A stretch of DNA of 64,000 nucleotides from positions 248,001 to 312,000 of the forward strand of contig NZ_JAUZQF010000007.1 of the NCBI RefSeq assembly GCF_030718205.1, read 5' to 3'. The notes beneath the pieces are model-generated. The model was not told the DNA's origin and searched no databases. It saw only the letters and a program-made list of their open reading frames with translations. The position numbers and the translations under genes were made by a program. Positions 50,789 to 59,978 of this stretch are shown piece by piece. Position 1 is the stretch's first letter. The number at the start of each line of letters is the position of its first letter. The DNA comes from Nonomuraea turcica (lineage in GTDB: Bacteria; Actinomycetota; Actinomycetes; Streptosporangiales; Streptosporangiaceae).

Positions 50789-50965
50789 TCAGGCCAGGGC
50801 CACCGCGACACGGTCCTCTGCCCACGGCACCATGAGGAAGCCGCTTTTGACGGTGAGCACCGCCTCGTAACCCAGCGCGGCGGCCGAGATGAACGTCGTC
50901 ACCGTGGCGCAGCCGCGCTCCAGCATGGCCGCCAACCGCCGCCTGGCGGGGCGGTCACGCATCAT
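50789..50965 (-). CDS. Short hypothetical ORF
   Basis: 58 aa from ATG 50965, ending ERGCATVTTFISAAALGYEA / VLTVKSGFLMVPWAEDRVAVALA. Third-position G+C is very high, as in real genes here, but no Shine-Dalgarno precedes it. An upstream in-frame extension to 51124 looks noncoding. It fills most of the 322-bp gap between the PaaK-like and DUF1023 genes. Function unknown. Confidence 0.35.
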   Translation of the reverse strand: MMRDRPARRRLAAMLERGCATVTTFISAAALGYEAVLTVKSGFLMVPWAEDRVAVALA

Positions 50966-51105
50966 GCTGGCCGGCGACCCGCCGCCGCCCGGCGGCCACG
51001 AACCGGACGTGAGCCGGGTGAGCCGAGGTCCCCCTCCGGTACTACACGCAAGTTCAAACCTCACGGTGACGCGAACGACCGGCAACGCTCCGTAACGTCG
51101 CGGGC

Positions 51106-51840
51106 ATGCTGAGATGGCTTGCACTCGCGGGAGTCCTTACGGCGGCCGGCACGTTCCTGATGTGGCCGGGACAGCCCGGCGGACGGTTGGTGAGGACCTA
51201 CGGCGACGTGGTCACGGCCGACCGGGTCGCGGTCATCGTGCCCGGCGCCGACACCACGGTGGCGACGTTCGACGACAGCACGAGACGACCGGGCGGCGCG
51301 GCGCGGGCGCTGCTGGCGGAGGCGGCCCGGCTGGCGCCCGGGAAGCGGCTGGCGGTGGTGGCGTGGCTGGGCTACGACTCTCCCCCGACGCTGAGCCTGG
51401 GCGCGATCACCGACGACGCGGCCGTCGAAGGCGCCGCGGAGCTGCGCCGCACGGTCGCCGGGCTGCACACCCGCACGGACGCCCCGATCGTGCTGCTGTG
51501 CCATAGCTACGGCTCGGTGCTGTGCGCCGAAGGCGCCGCTCCCGGCTTACCGGTCACCGACCTGGCCGTCTTCGGCAGCCCCGGCCTCGACGTCCCCTCG
51601 GCCGCCGCCCTGCCGCCGCGCGTGTGGGCGGGACTCGGCGACGACGACTGGATCCGTTTCGTACCAAAGACCAAGATCGGCCCGCTCGGCTTCGGCACCG
51701 ACCCCATGAGCCCAGGCTTCGGCGCCCGCGTCTTCGACGTGGGCCCCGGTGGCCACAGCGACTATTTCTCCCCCGGCACCGCGTCCCTGCGCAACCTGGC
51801 CATGATCGCCCTCGGCCATCCCGAGCGAGTGACCTCTTGA
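51106..51840 (+). CDS. DUF1023-type alpha/beta hydrolase
   Basis: 244 aa. One N-terminal hydrophobic segment (MLRWLALAGVLTAAGTFL), either signal peptide or anchor. Then an alpha/beta hydrolase of the actinobacterial PF06259 type: VAVIVPGADTTVATFDD, WLGYDSPPTLSLGA, PIVLLCHSYGSVLCAEGA (nucleophile Ser), and GPGGHSDYFSPGT (His). Substrate unknown. TAACGT 7 bases before the ATG suggests a leaderless start. Confidence 0.85.
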   Translation: MLRWLALAGVLTAAGTFLMWPGQPGGRLVRTYGDVVTADRVAVIVPGADTTVATFDDSTRRPGGAARALLAEAARLAPGKRLAVVAWLGYDSPPTLSLGAITDDAAVEGAAELRRTVAGLHTRTDAPIVLLCHSYGSVLCAEGAAPGLPVTDLAVFGSPGLDVPSAAALPPRVWAGLGDDDWIRFVPKTKIGPLGFGTDPMSPGFGARVFDVGPGGHSDYFSPGTASLRNLAMIALGHPERVTS

Positions 51841-51968
51841 CGTCCCGTTTTCGGGGTACAGGAGAGAGGAGGCGAGCTTTGATGACAGACTGTCGTCAAA
51901 GGCTTGACGTACGACGACGGCGTTTGTGACACTTCGTCATGAAACGTTAGCGCAAGTAGAGGTGGCCT

Positions 51969-52613
51969 GTGACGACGCCGTTCTCCGAAACCCTGAGGAA
52001 CGCCACGTGGGGCGACCACCAGTCCGCCGAGTCCGAGGGATACCTGGCGGCGCTGATGGACGGCCGGCTGAACGAGCACGAGTACGGCGAGATGGTGGCG
52101 CAGCACTACTTCGCCTACGTCGCACTCGACGGGGTGTCGCGCCGGCTCGCCGACCACCCAGTGGCCGGCGGCTTCGTGTTCCCCGAGCTGTACCGCGAGC
52201 GCGCCTTGGAGCGGGACCTGTCGAAGATCTACGGTCCGGGCTGGCGCGACCGGATCGCCCCATCCACGTCCACCCAGACCCTTGTCGCACGGATCCACCA
52301 GGTCTCCGACTGGCCCGGGGGCTACATCGCCCACCACTACACCCGCTACCTGGGCGACCTGTCCGGCGGCCAGTTCATCCGCATGGAACTGCAGAAGATC
52401 TACGGGTACGGCGCGGGCGGCGGTGTCGACTTCTACCGCTTCGACGAGCTGGGCAGCCTGCCGCGCTTCAAGACGGAATACCGCGCCCGCCTGGACGCCC
52501 TGGAGCTGGACGAGCAGGAGCAGCAGCGCATCATCCGCGAGGTCAAGCTGGCGTACCAGCTGAACACGGAGGTGCTGGCCGAGCTCAAGCACGTCGTGAA
52601 GAGCGCCGCCTGA
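51969..52613 (+). CDS. Biliverdin-producing heme oxygenase
   Basis: 214 aa from GTG 51969. HmuO/HO-1 family: axial heme His in WGDHQSAES (H17), MVAQHYFAYVAL, and the distal-helix signature YLGDLSGGQ. Cleaves heme to biliverdin, CO and Fe2+, releasing iron in the cytoplasm. No heme transporter lies next to it. No Fur/IdeR box was recognised upstream. Confidence 0.95.
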   Translation: MTTPFSETLRNATWGDHQSAESEGYLAALMDGRLNEHEYGEMVAQHYFAYVALDGVSRRLADHPVAGGFVFPELYRERALERDLSKIYGPGWRDRIAPSTSTQTLVARIHQVSDWPGGYIAHHYTRYLGDLSGGQFIRMELQKIYGYGAGGGVDFYRFDELGSLPRFKTEYRARLDALELDEQEQQRIIREVKLAYQLNTEVLAELKHVVKSAA

Positions 52614-52623
52614 GGTCGCCCGA

Positions 52624-53781
52624 TCAGCGTCGATAGGGGTCCCGCAAAGGGGTGACCCGCTCGGCGAAGTCCGCTTTCAGCTCGGCCATCCGCGGGCCGG
52701 CCTCGTAGTAGCGGCCCTTCGTCTCGCCGTACGGCTGGAGCCAGCCCTTGGCGGCGAGATCCCGCAGGTCGCGGGCGGCCTGGCCCTGGCTGAGGCCCTC
52801 GTCGGACTGATATCTGCTCCGGCGCAGCCGCCTGCTCATGAAGGCCTCGTAGAGCGCCGAGACGCAGCGTGTATTGAGGCCGGCCGCGTCGACCTGCTCC
52901 TCCAACAGCATCCAGATCTCGCCGGCCTCGGCGAGGCGCCGGCGCACCCGCTGCGCCTGCATGTGGTGCGCTCTCAGGCAGAAGCGCACCCACTCGAGGG
53001 TGTCGCCGTGCGGGCTCCACCGCCGACGCTGCACCGCGCCGAGCATGTCGTAGTACTCAAAGGTGGTGCGCTGCTCACCGAGCCATTCCTCAATGGAGGA
53101 AAACTCAGGTGTCATGATCTGGTCCCGGCCCAGGACCAAGGTCTGCAGGGCACGCGACATCCGGCCGTTTCCATCGCGCCACGGGTGAATGCCTACGAGA
53201 TTGAAGTGAGCCATGGCGGCCCGCACATGGCTCTGCACCTCCAGGTCGCCCTCGTTGAGCCAAACGACCAGTTCGCTCAAGAGCTCTGGGACCAGCTCGG
53301 CATCCGGCCCTTCGTAAACGACTTCGCGTGACTGCGAATTGCGGATGAAGATGCTGCCCGGCCGTATCACTCCAGGAGTCTTGTCCCGGTGATGACCGAT
53401 CATCATGAAGTTGAGTGCGTTGAGCACGCCGACGTCGTAACGGAACACGCGACTCTTGGACAGCGCTCCGATATAGGTGAGCGCCTGCTGGTAGCCCGCG
53501 ATCTCTTTCGCCACCGAGGCGGACGTCTCAAGCGGCTCCTCACCGGCCATGATCGACTGAATGTCCTCGACGCTGGCCCGGTAGCCCTCGATGGAGTTCG
53601 ACCCCTGGATCGCCCGAGCCTGGAGTTGCCTGCGCAACTGACCGTCCCACCGGTGGGTCTCCGCCAAGCGGTATTTGAGGTCTTGCCGCATGTCCTCTAT
53701 CTCGGCCAGCACCGTCTTGTCGGCCGGCTCGAGTGCGGGAGTGCAGTAGAGCATGAACCCATGAAAGCGCGAATCAATCAT
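52624..53781 (-). CDS. Fic-domain protein, probable self-inhibited AMPylase
   Basis: 385 aa. Fic motif HPWRDGNGRMSR (HPFx[D/E]GNGR), catalytic His in front. N-terminal inhibitory motif SNSIEG ([S/T]xxxE[G/N]) marks class II Fic. A flap segment (FIRNSQSREVVYEGPD) precedes the motif, and a C-terminal winged-helix (~295-370) may bind DNA. Transfers AMP or another NMP to a hydroxyl on a target protein. G+C content is visibly lower than its neighbours. Lies 47 bp after the GH32 gene on the same strand; could have arrived independently. Confidence 0.92.
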   Translation of the reverse strand: MIDSRFHGFMLYCTPALEPADKTVLAEIEDMRQDLKYRLAETHRWDGQLRRQLQARAIQGSNSIEGYRASVEDIQSIMAGEEPLETSASVAKEIAGYQQALTYIGALSKSRVFRYDVGVLNALNFMMIGHHRDKTPGVIRPGSIFIRNSQSREVVYEGPDAELVPELLSELVVWLNEGDLEVQSHVRAAMAHFNLVGIHPWRDGNGRMSRALQTLVLGRDQIMTPEFSSIEEWLGEQRTTFEYYDMLGAVQRRRWSPHGDTLEWVRFCLRAHHMQAQRVRRRLAEAGEIWMLLEEQVDAAGLNTRCVSALYEAFMSRRLRRSRYQSDEGLSQGQAARDLRDLAAKGWLQPYGETKGRYYEAGPRMAELKADFAERVTPLRDPYRR

Positions 53782-53828
53782 CCACTCAAATGAGCGAATG
53801 ATTTAACCATATGTGCCCCATATGATCA

Positions 53829-55199
53829 TCATTCGTCCCAGATGGAGGCCAGCGAGTGGAGGGTCGCGGACCGCAGCAGCGCCGTACCGCTGTCGGCGAA
53901 CAGGCCCACGCGGGGCGAGCCGGGGTCGGCGAAGACCTGTTCGGTGAAGACGACCTGACCACGGTCGAAGAAGACCTCGACCGACGAGGTGTCCACGATG
54001 GCGGTCAGGCTCAGGCCATCCGCGGAAAGCGGGGCGGCGTGCCGGCCGCTGGGCGTCCCGTCCACGAACGCCTCGCCACGGACGACGTCGTACCCGATGC
54101 GCAGTCCCTCGTGGATCACCAGACCGAACCGCTCCGCCCTACCCGGCTCGAACTCCGCCGTGATCTCCAGCGCCCCCTCGGGCACGGGACGGAACGTGAC
54201 GCCGGGCGGGACGTCGAGATCGGCGAGGTGGACGGCGTCGGTCGAGCGCAACGACTGGAGGGCGGCCACGGGCCTCTGCACCAGGCGCGGGCGGCCACCG
54301 ATGTCCTCCAGCAGCAGCTCGCGCGGCAGACTCTGCGCCCCACGCCACGGATCGGTGGGGTGGGCGGCGGCGTCGTCCCAGTTGCTCATCCAGCCGATCC
54401 AGCGGCGCCGCCCGTCCGGGGTGTGGTTCCAGGAGACCGCGGCGTAGAAGTCACGGCCGTGGTCCGCCCAGGAGGCCGGCCAGTCGCTGGTAAAAGTGAC
54501 GCCGTCGAAGCGGCCCACGAAGTATTGGACGCCGGAGCCGCCGGCCGGCCCGCCGGGATTGAGGCTGACGACCAGCACCCACCTGCCGTCCAGCTCGAAC
54601 AGGTCGGGAACCTCCCAGATGCCGTCAACGGATCCGTCAGGTCCGAAGTCGCTCAGCCACGTCCAGGAGAGCAGGTCGTCGGAGCGGTAGAAGCTCACCT
54701 TCCACTCCAGGGCCAGCACGACGGCCATGACCCAGTAGCCCCCTGGGCCGTACCAGAAGACCTTGGGGTCGCGGAATTCCTTGGAGCCGATGTCGAGGAC
54801 GGGGTTGCCCGGGTGGCGGGTCCACGTCCTGCCCCGGTCGGTGCTGCGGGCCAGCGATTGCGCCTGCAGCCCCGACGCGGTGTAGTGGCTGGTGTAGACG
54901 GCGACCATGGTCCCGTCGTGGTCGATCACGGCGCTTCCGGAGAAGACGTGCTCGTCGTCGGTGGCCTCGATCGCGACGCCGAGCTCCTCCCAGTGGACCA
55001 GGTCGGTGCTGACGGCGTGTCCCCACGACATGTTCCCCCAGTCGTTCCCGTAGGGGTTGTACTGGTAGAAGAGGTGGTACTCGCCGTCGTGCCAGACCAG
55101 GCCGTTGGGGTCGTTCATCCAGTTGCGCGCGGGTGTGTAGTGCAGCTGCGGCCGGTACGGCGCGCAGGGTCGCACCCCCTGGCCGGGGGGCAGGTGCAT
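53829..55199 (-). CDS. GH32 beta-fructosidase
   Basis: 456 aa from ATG 55199; AAGGAG lies on the stop of the previous gene. Five-bladed propeller with the GH32 active site: WMNDPNG (nucleophile Asp), FRDPKV (transition-state stabiliser), WEVPDLF (acid/base Glu), plus the C-terminal beta-sandwich (SVEVFFDRGQ). Hydrolyses sucrose or fructo-oligosaccharides. No signal peptide, so it acts on imported substrate. Sixth gene of the fructan operon. Confidence 0.94.
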   Translation of the reverse strand: MHLPPGQGVRPCAPYRPQLHYTPARNWMNDPNGLVWHDGEYHLFYQYNPYGNDWGNMSWGHAVSTDLVHWEELGVAIEATDDEHVFSGSAVIDHDGTMVAVYTSHYTASGLQAQSLARSTDRGRTWTRHPGNPVLDIGSKEFRDPKVFWYGPGGYWVMAVVLALEWKVSFYRSDDLLSWTWLSDFGPDGSVDGIWEVPDLFELDGRWVLVVSLNPGGPAGGSGVQYFVGRFDGVTFTSDWPASWADHGRDFYAAVSWNHTPDGRRRWIGWMSNWDDAAAHPTDPWRGAQSLPRELLLEDIGGRPRLVQRPVAALQSLRSTDAVHLADLDVPPGVTFRPVPEGALEITAEFEPGRAERFGLVIHEGLRIGYDVVRGEAFVDGTPSGRHAAPLSADGLSLTAIVDTSSVEVFFDRGQVVFTEQVFADPGSPRVGLFADSGTALLRSATLHSLASIWDE

Positions 55200-55208
55200 G
55201 AATTCTCC

Positions 55209-56573
55209 TTAGAAGGCGGGAACGGTGAGGGCTTCGCTCGCGAGGGTCTCGACGTGCGCGGGGCGCAGTGGCCAGGCCGTCAGCTCGCGCACGGTTACCG
55301 TGCCGCGCGTGACGAGGGCGAACCCGAGGGCGTCGGGCCTGGTGGGGTAGGCCCGGGTGGTGATGCAGCGCCGCTCGTTGGCGTACGCCTCGACCATCGA
55401 GCGGTCGACGAAGACACGCAGGCGCAGGCGCCCGTCCTCGATCGCGAGCGGGCCTTCTCGGTCGCCGGTGCCGAAGGACTGGCGTGCGGCGTCGTAGAAC
55501 AGGGTGGTGGCCTCGGCGCCATCCGGGCTCCGCCGTACCTGGAGCTCGATGCGGGCCTCGCCGGCGAGGTCGGCCTCCAGGTAGACCTCCAGGAGGTCGC
55601 CGCCGGCCTCCCCGGTGAGGGCCGGTCCGCGAAGGGCGGCCAGCTCGGCGACGGGCGCGACGCGGAGGTCGCCGTCGTCGCCGAGAGTCAGCTCCAGCGG
55701 CAGGCCGGCGTTGTGCGCCCAGCCCGCCGCCTCGTGCTCGGCGTCGGTGCGGCGGTCCTGGGCGATGCTCCACACCAGGGTCCGCCCGTCCGCGTCGACG
55801 GTCCCGGTGGCGCCGGTGAAGTGGGCGCCGTAGTCGAAGTGGCGCGGGTCGGGGTGGTCAGGGGTCCAGGTCCTGGACGTGGGGTTCCAGACGCCGACCC
55901 AGTACCACACGTAGGTGAGCCAGTGCGGGCTCTCGCCGCGCCACCACGGGCTGACCATGAAGACGTGCTTGCCCGAGTCGCCGAGAGGCAGCAGCAGCGG
56001 CAGCTCCCACATGATGCCGGTTTCCGGGAGGCGTTCGGCGTCACCGACGGCGAACGGGCCCTCGAAGGTCCAGGTGGTGAGGTCGCCGGAGGAGTAGAGG
56101 AGCGCGGTCCCGCCCCGCTCGTGCTCGGCGCCGACCAGCATGAACCACCGCTCGCCGTCCTTCCACACGAACGGGTCCCGGAACTCGGTGTGCCCGCCGG
56201 GCGCCTCCAGGACGGGCTCGGCCGTCCAGTGCACGAGGTCGGTGGAACGTGCCAGCCCGATCGACTGCTTTTCGCCGTTCCCCGCGGTGAAGAACAGCAC
56301 CGGGTTGCCGTCGGCGTCCACGCTCGCGCTGCCGGACCAGATGCCGTCGGGGGCGAACGTCACGTCCTCAGGGGTGAGGGCGTCAGGCAGGTGCCGCCAG
56401 TCGAGGAGGTTGTGGCTGACCGCGTGGCCCCAGCGAATGCGTTCCCATCGCGGGGCATACGGATTGCTCTGATAGAAGATGTGGTGCAGGCCGTCGTGGT
56501 GGAAGGCGGCGTGCGGCTCGTTCATCCAGTTGGCGGGCGGCATGAAGTGGTAGGCGGGGCGATGGGCGTCCAC
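55209..56573 (-). CDS. GH32-family protein with Glu at the nucleophile position
   Basis: 454 aa from GTG 56573, whose G is also the last base of the previous stop. GH32 fold: YHFMPPANWMNEPHAAFHHD, IFYQSNPYAPRWERIRWGHAVSH, GIWSGSASVDADGNPVLFFT, TEFRDPFV and GIMWELPLLLP (acid/base). The canonical WMNDPNG reads WMNEPHA, so the nucleophile Asp is Glu. Some GH32 relatives share this NEPH form; whether it retains or loses hydrolysis is unknown. No signal peptide. Partner of the canonical enzyme downstream. Confidence 0.88.
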   Translation of the reverse strand: MDAHRPAYHFMPPANWMNEPHAAFHHDGLHHIFYQSNPYAPRWERIRWGHAVSHNLLDWRHLPDALTPEDVTFAPDGIWSGSASVDADGNPVLFFTAGNGEKQSIGLARSTDLVHWTAEPVLEAPGGHTEFRDPFVWKDGERWFMLVGAEHERGGTALLYSSGDLTTWTFEGPFAVGDAERLPETGIMWELPLLLPLGDSGKHVFMVSPWWRGESPHWLTYVWYWVGVWNPTSRTWTPDHPDPRHFDYGAHFTGATGTVDADGRTLVWSIAQDRRTDAEHEAAGWAHNAGLPLELTLGDDGDLRVAPVAELAALRGPALTGEAGGDLLEVYLEADLAGEARIELQVRRSPDGAEATTLFYDAARQSFGTGDREGPLAIEDGRLRLRVFVDRSMVEAYANERRCITTRAYPTRPDALGFALVTRGTVTVRELTAWPLRPAHVETLASEALTVPAF

Positions 56574-58141
56574 TACTGGCCCTTCCGGTAGCGGTCGAGC
56601 GCGGTCTGGTAGATCTCGACCATCCGCTTGAGGCCGATCTGGTCGAGCTGGGCCACATAGGCGTCCCACTCCGTCTCCACGCCGCCCTTCACGATCCAGG
56701 TGGCCCGCTGCCGGTCCACCAGGTCGAGCACGTCCGTCTCGATCTCGGTGAGCTCGGCCAGCTCCTCGGCGGTGAAGAAGACCGACGGGTAGTTCTCCTT
56801 CTCGATGGAGGGCAGGTAGACCCGCTCCAGATCCTTCTTGCGCTGGGCTGCGCGTTCCTCGGGCGCGACGACCGTCTCGAAGTCCTCGCGCAGGGTCACG
56901 CGCGGGCCGCCCGGCGCCACCTTCTGGCGGCGTTCGCCCGCCGTGGTTCCCTTGGGAACAGGCAGGTAGTGGAGCTTGCCGGAGGCGTCCTTCTCGAAGA
57001 CCTCACCGATCGGGCCCCAGGCGACCTGCGCGGACATGTACGGTTCGTACAGTTCGTCCACCCAGCGCATGGTGGCCTCCGGGTGCTCGTTGGCCCGGGT
57101 GATGGCGAAGGCGTTGCGTCCGTACTCGCTGCCGTTGCTCCGCCCGACCAGGCGGCCCTTCGGACCCTCCAACGGCCCCATCAGCGTGTAGTCGCCGCTC
57201 TTGCCGGTGCCGGCGACCTCCTCGGTCTCCCACCACACGTAGGTGCCGAGGACGCCGGACTTGCCCTTGGCGAGGTACTGCTTGTCGTCCTGGGCGTAGG
57301 ACTCCTGGTCGATGAGACCTTCGGCGTACCACTTGTGCAGTTCGGCCACGGCGTCGCGGTACTCGGGCTGCGCGGCGGTGAAGATGACCTTGCCGTCGCG
57401 GACGATGCGGTGCTGCGGGTTGTCCGGCATGCCGGACAACGCGGCGAACAGGTCGCCGATGTCGGCGCACCACCACTTGTCGATGTAGCTGAGCGGGATC
57501 TCGTCGGCCTTGCCGTTCCCGTTGGGGTCCTTGGTCTTGAACGCGACCAGCGCGTCGTGGAACTCCTGAACGGTGGTGGGCACCTTGAGGCCGAGCTTGT
57601 CCAGCCACTTCTTGTTGATGGACCAGAAGAACGGCACCGCGCCGATGCCCAGCTCCTCGGCGGCGGGCAGGGTGTAGATGTGCCCGTCGGGGGCGGTGAC
57701 CGCGCGCTTGATCTCGGGGCGCTTGTCGAAGACCTTCTTCAGGTTCGGCGCGTACGTGTCGATGAGCCCTTCGAGCGGGATCAGCGTGCCGTTGCCGCCG
57801 TAGGTGGCGATGTCGTTGTCGGTGAAGCCGGTGTCGTAGAAGGCGTCGGGCAGGTCGCCGCTGGCCAGCAGGAGGTTCTTCTTCTCCGTGTAGACGTTCT
57901 CCGGCAGATTTTCCCAGACGATGTCGATGTTCGTCTTCTGCTCCAGCTGCTTGAGCAGTGTCATCTGCTCGTAGTCGGCAGCCAGCGGCGCCTTCTTGCC
58001 GGAGAAGCGGAGTTTGATCTGCTGGTTGACAATGGGCAGGCCGGTGGGGTTGAGGCCCTCGGCGGTCTTCGGGGCCGGCGCCTCCGTGGCGCAGGCGGCC
58101 AGCGCCAGGGCGAGGAGGGCGGCGGTGAGGGGGTGTTTCAT
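56573..58141 (-). CDS. Sugar-binding lipoprotein of the fructan ABC importer
   Basis: 522 aa from ATG 58141, overlapping the permease stop (ATGA). Lipobox LAAC (Cys 17). The binding domain is of the larger LplA/YtcQ/YesO kind (LRFSGKKAPLAADYEQM, NIDIVWENLPENVYTEKKN, ALVAFKTKDPNGNGKADEIP, with a Ca-like DPNGNGKAD loop). Captures oligosaccharide outside the membrane. Fourth gene of the operon. Confidence 0.9.
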   Translation of the reverse strand: MKHPLTAALLALALAACATEAPAPKTAEGLNPTGLPIVNQQIKLRFSGKKAPLAADYEQMTLLKQLEQKTNIDIVWENLPENVYTEKKNLLLASGDLPDAFYDTGFTDNDIATYGGNGTLIPLEGLIDTYAPNLKKVFDKRPEIKRAVTAPDGHIYTLPAAEELGIGAVPFFWSINKKWLDKLGLKVPTTVQEFHDALVAFKTKDPNGNGKADEIPLSYIDKWWCADIGDLFAALSGMPDNPQHRIVRDGKVIFTAAQPEYRDAVAELHKWYAEGLIDQESYAQDDKQYLAKGKSGVLGTYVWWETEEVAGTGKSGDYTLMGPLEGPKGRLVGRSNGSEYGRNAFAITRANEHPEATMRWVDELYEPYMSAQVAWGPIGEVFEKDASGKLHYLPVPKGTTAGERRQKVAPGGPRVTLREDFETVVAPEERAAQRKKDLERVYLPSIEKENYPSVFFTAEELAELTEIETDVLDLVDRQRATWIVKGGVETEWDAYVAQLDQIGLKRMVEIYQTALDRYRKGQ

Positions 58142-59022
58142 TTCACGGCTCCGATGAGCATGCCTTTGACGAAGTACTTCTGCAGGAAGGGGAAAACGAG
58201 GAGCAGTGGGGCAGCGGCGAAGACGATCATCGCGTACTTGATCAGTCCGGCCATGCGCTGCTGCTCGGCGTATCCGGCCAGGTCGCCGACCAGGTTGCCG
58301 GAGGCGGTGACCTCGTTCTGGACGAGAATGTTGCGCAGCACCAGCTGCAGCGGATACTTGCTGTCGTCGGTGAGGAAGATGAGCGCGTCGAAGAAGGCGT
58401 TCCAGTTCCACACCAGGTGGATCAGGGCCATCACCGCGAGCAGCGGCTTGGCCAGCGGCAACGCGATCCTGAAGAAGAAGCGCAGGTCGGAGGCGCCATC
58501 CAGGCTCGCGGCCTCGCGCAGCGAGGCGGGGATGTTGGACTCGAAGTAGACGCGCGCGATGACCAGGTTCCACACGGTCACGGCGTTGGGCAGGATCATC
58601 GCCCACACCGTGTCGAGCAATCCCAAGTCGCGCACCACGAGGTAGCGGGGCACGAGGCCGCCGTCGAAGAAGAGGGTGACCACGATCAGCAGCAGGATCA
58701 CGTTGCGTCCCGGCAGGTCGTGCCGGGACAGCGCATAGCCCCCGGCCAGCACCAGCGCGACGCTGAGCACGGTGCCGAGCGCGGTGTAGGTGACCGAGTT
58801 GGCCAGGCCCTGCCAGACCGTGGGATCCGACAGGATGCGGCGGTAGCCGTCGAAGGTCACGCCCGACGGCCAGAACCAGACCTGGCCGGTGTTGACCTGG
58901 TCCGGGTCGCTGACGGACGCGATGAGGATGAAGTAGAGGGGGTAGATGATCGCGGCGAGCGCGCCGCCGATGATGAGCAGCGTCACCGCGTTGAACAGCG
59001 GATCGCCGAGGCGCTTGGTCAT
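58138..59022 (-). CDS. ABC sugar permease, LplC/YtcP type
   Basis: 294 aa from ATG 59022 overlapping the other permease's stop. Six helices; coupling loop REAASLDGASDLRFFFRIALP; conserved YDAR-like end FLQKYFVKGMLIGAVKG-type (KYFVKGMLIGAVK). Channel subunit of the importer. Confidence 0.9.
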   Translation of the reverse strand: MTKRLGDPLFNAVTLLIIGGALAAIIYPLYFILIASVSDPDQVNTGQVWFWPSGVTFDGYRRILSDPTVWQGLANSVTYTALGTVLSVALVLAGGYALSRHDLPGRNVILLLIVVTLFFDGGLVPRYLVVRDLGLLDTVWAMILPNAVTVWNLVIARVYFESNIPASLREAASLDGASDLRFFFRIALPLAKPLLAVMALIHLVWNWNAFFDALIFLTDDSKYPLQLVLRNILVQNEVTASGNLVGDLAGYAEQQRMAGLIKYAMIVFAAAPLLLVFPFLQKYFVKGMLIGAVK

Positions 59023-59978
59023 AGGAGGGCTCCCTGCCGCGCCTTGCGGGCGACGGAGTTGAACGTGAGCAGCAGGGCCAGATTGATCATGGAGTTGAAC
59101 AGCCCGACCGCCGCGGAGAAGCTGAACTGGGCCTGTTTGAGCCCGGCCTCGTAGACGTAGGTCTGGATGATCTGGGAGGACGACTCGTTCAGCGGCGTCT
59201 GCATGAGCAGCGCCTTCTCGAAGCCGATGTTGAGCAGGTTGCCCACGGCCAGGATGAACAGCACCGAGATCGTCGGCGCGATGCCCGGCAGGTCCACGTG
59301 GCGGATGCGCTGCCGGCGCGACGCGCCGTCCATCTTGGCCGCCTCGTGCAGCGACGGGTCGATGCCCGCCAGCGCCGCCAGGTAGACGACCATCTGGAAG
59401 CCGGCCTCCTGCCACAGGCTGGAGGCGACGTAGACCGGGCGGAACCACTCCGCCTCGCCCATGAAGAAGATCGGCTCGCCGCCCAGCAGCACGATGACGT
59501 TGTTCACCAGCCCGGTACGCGGCGCGAGGAAGACGTACAGCATGCCGACCACGACCACGGTCGAGATGAACGTCGGCGCGTACAGCACGGTCTGGGTGAG
59601 GCGCTTGAACCGTTGGCCCGGCAACTGGTTCACCAGCAGCGCCAGCAGGATCGGCACCGGGAAGACGACCGCAAGGTTGAACAGCGCCAGCAGGACGGTG
59701 TTGGTGAAGACATCCCAGAACTGGAAGGAGTTGAAGAACCTGGCGAAGTGCTTGACCCCCACCCACGGACTCCCCAGGAAGCCCGCGTCCGGCCGGTAGT
59801 CACGGAAGGCGATCTGCACGCCGTACATCGGCCAGTACTTGAAGACCGCGAAGTACGCCAGCACCGGCGCCAGCAGCAGGTACAGCTGCCAGGCCCGCCG
59901 CGCCCGCGTCCACACCCCGAGCTTGCGCGGCTGTCCTCGATGCCGGACGGCAGGCCGCGGGGGCGCCGTGAGCGTCAC
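59019..59978 (-). CDS. ABC sugar permease, LplB type
   Basis: 319 aa from GTG 59978, overlapping the LacI stop (GTGA). A basic N-terminal arm of ~30 residues then six helices (LYLLLAPVLAYFAVFKYWPMYG). Coupling loop HEAAKMDGASRRQRIRHVDLPG. LplB-type partner of the permease that follows. Confidence 0.9.
   Translation of the reverse strand: MTLTAPPRPAVRHRGQPRKLGVWTRARRAWQLYLLLAPVLAYFAVFKYWPMYGVQIAFRDYRPDAGFLGSPWVGVKHFARFFNSFQFWDVFTNTVLLALFNLAVVFPVPILLALLVNQLPGQRFKRLTQTVLYAPTFISTVVVVGMLYVFLAPRTGLVNNVIVLLGGEPIFFMGEAEWFRPVYVASSLWQEAGFQMVVYLAALAGIDPSLHEAAKMDGASRRQRIRHVDLPGIAPTISVLFILAVGNLLNIGFEKALLMQTPLNESSSQIIQTYVYEAGLKQAQFSFSAAVGLFNSMINLALLLTFNSVARKARQGALL

Noticed and set aside
53782..53828. Fic gene as a toxin-antitoxin pair
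   Set aside because: No small antitoxin gene lies next to it; the inhibitory motif is within the Fic protein itself.
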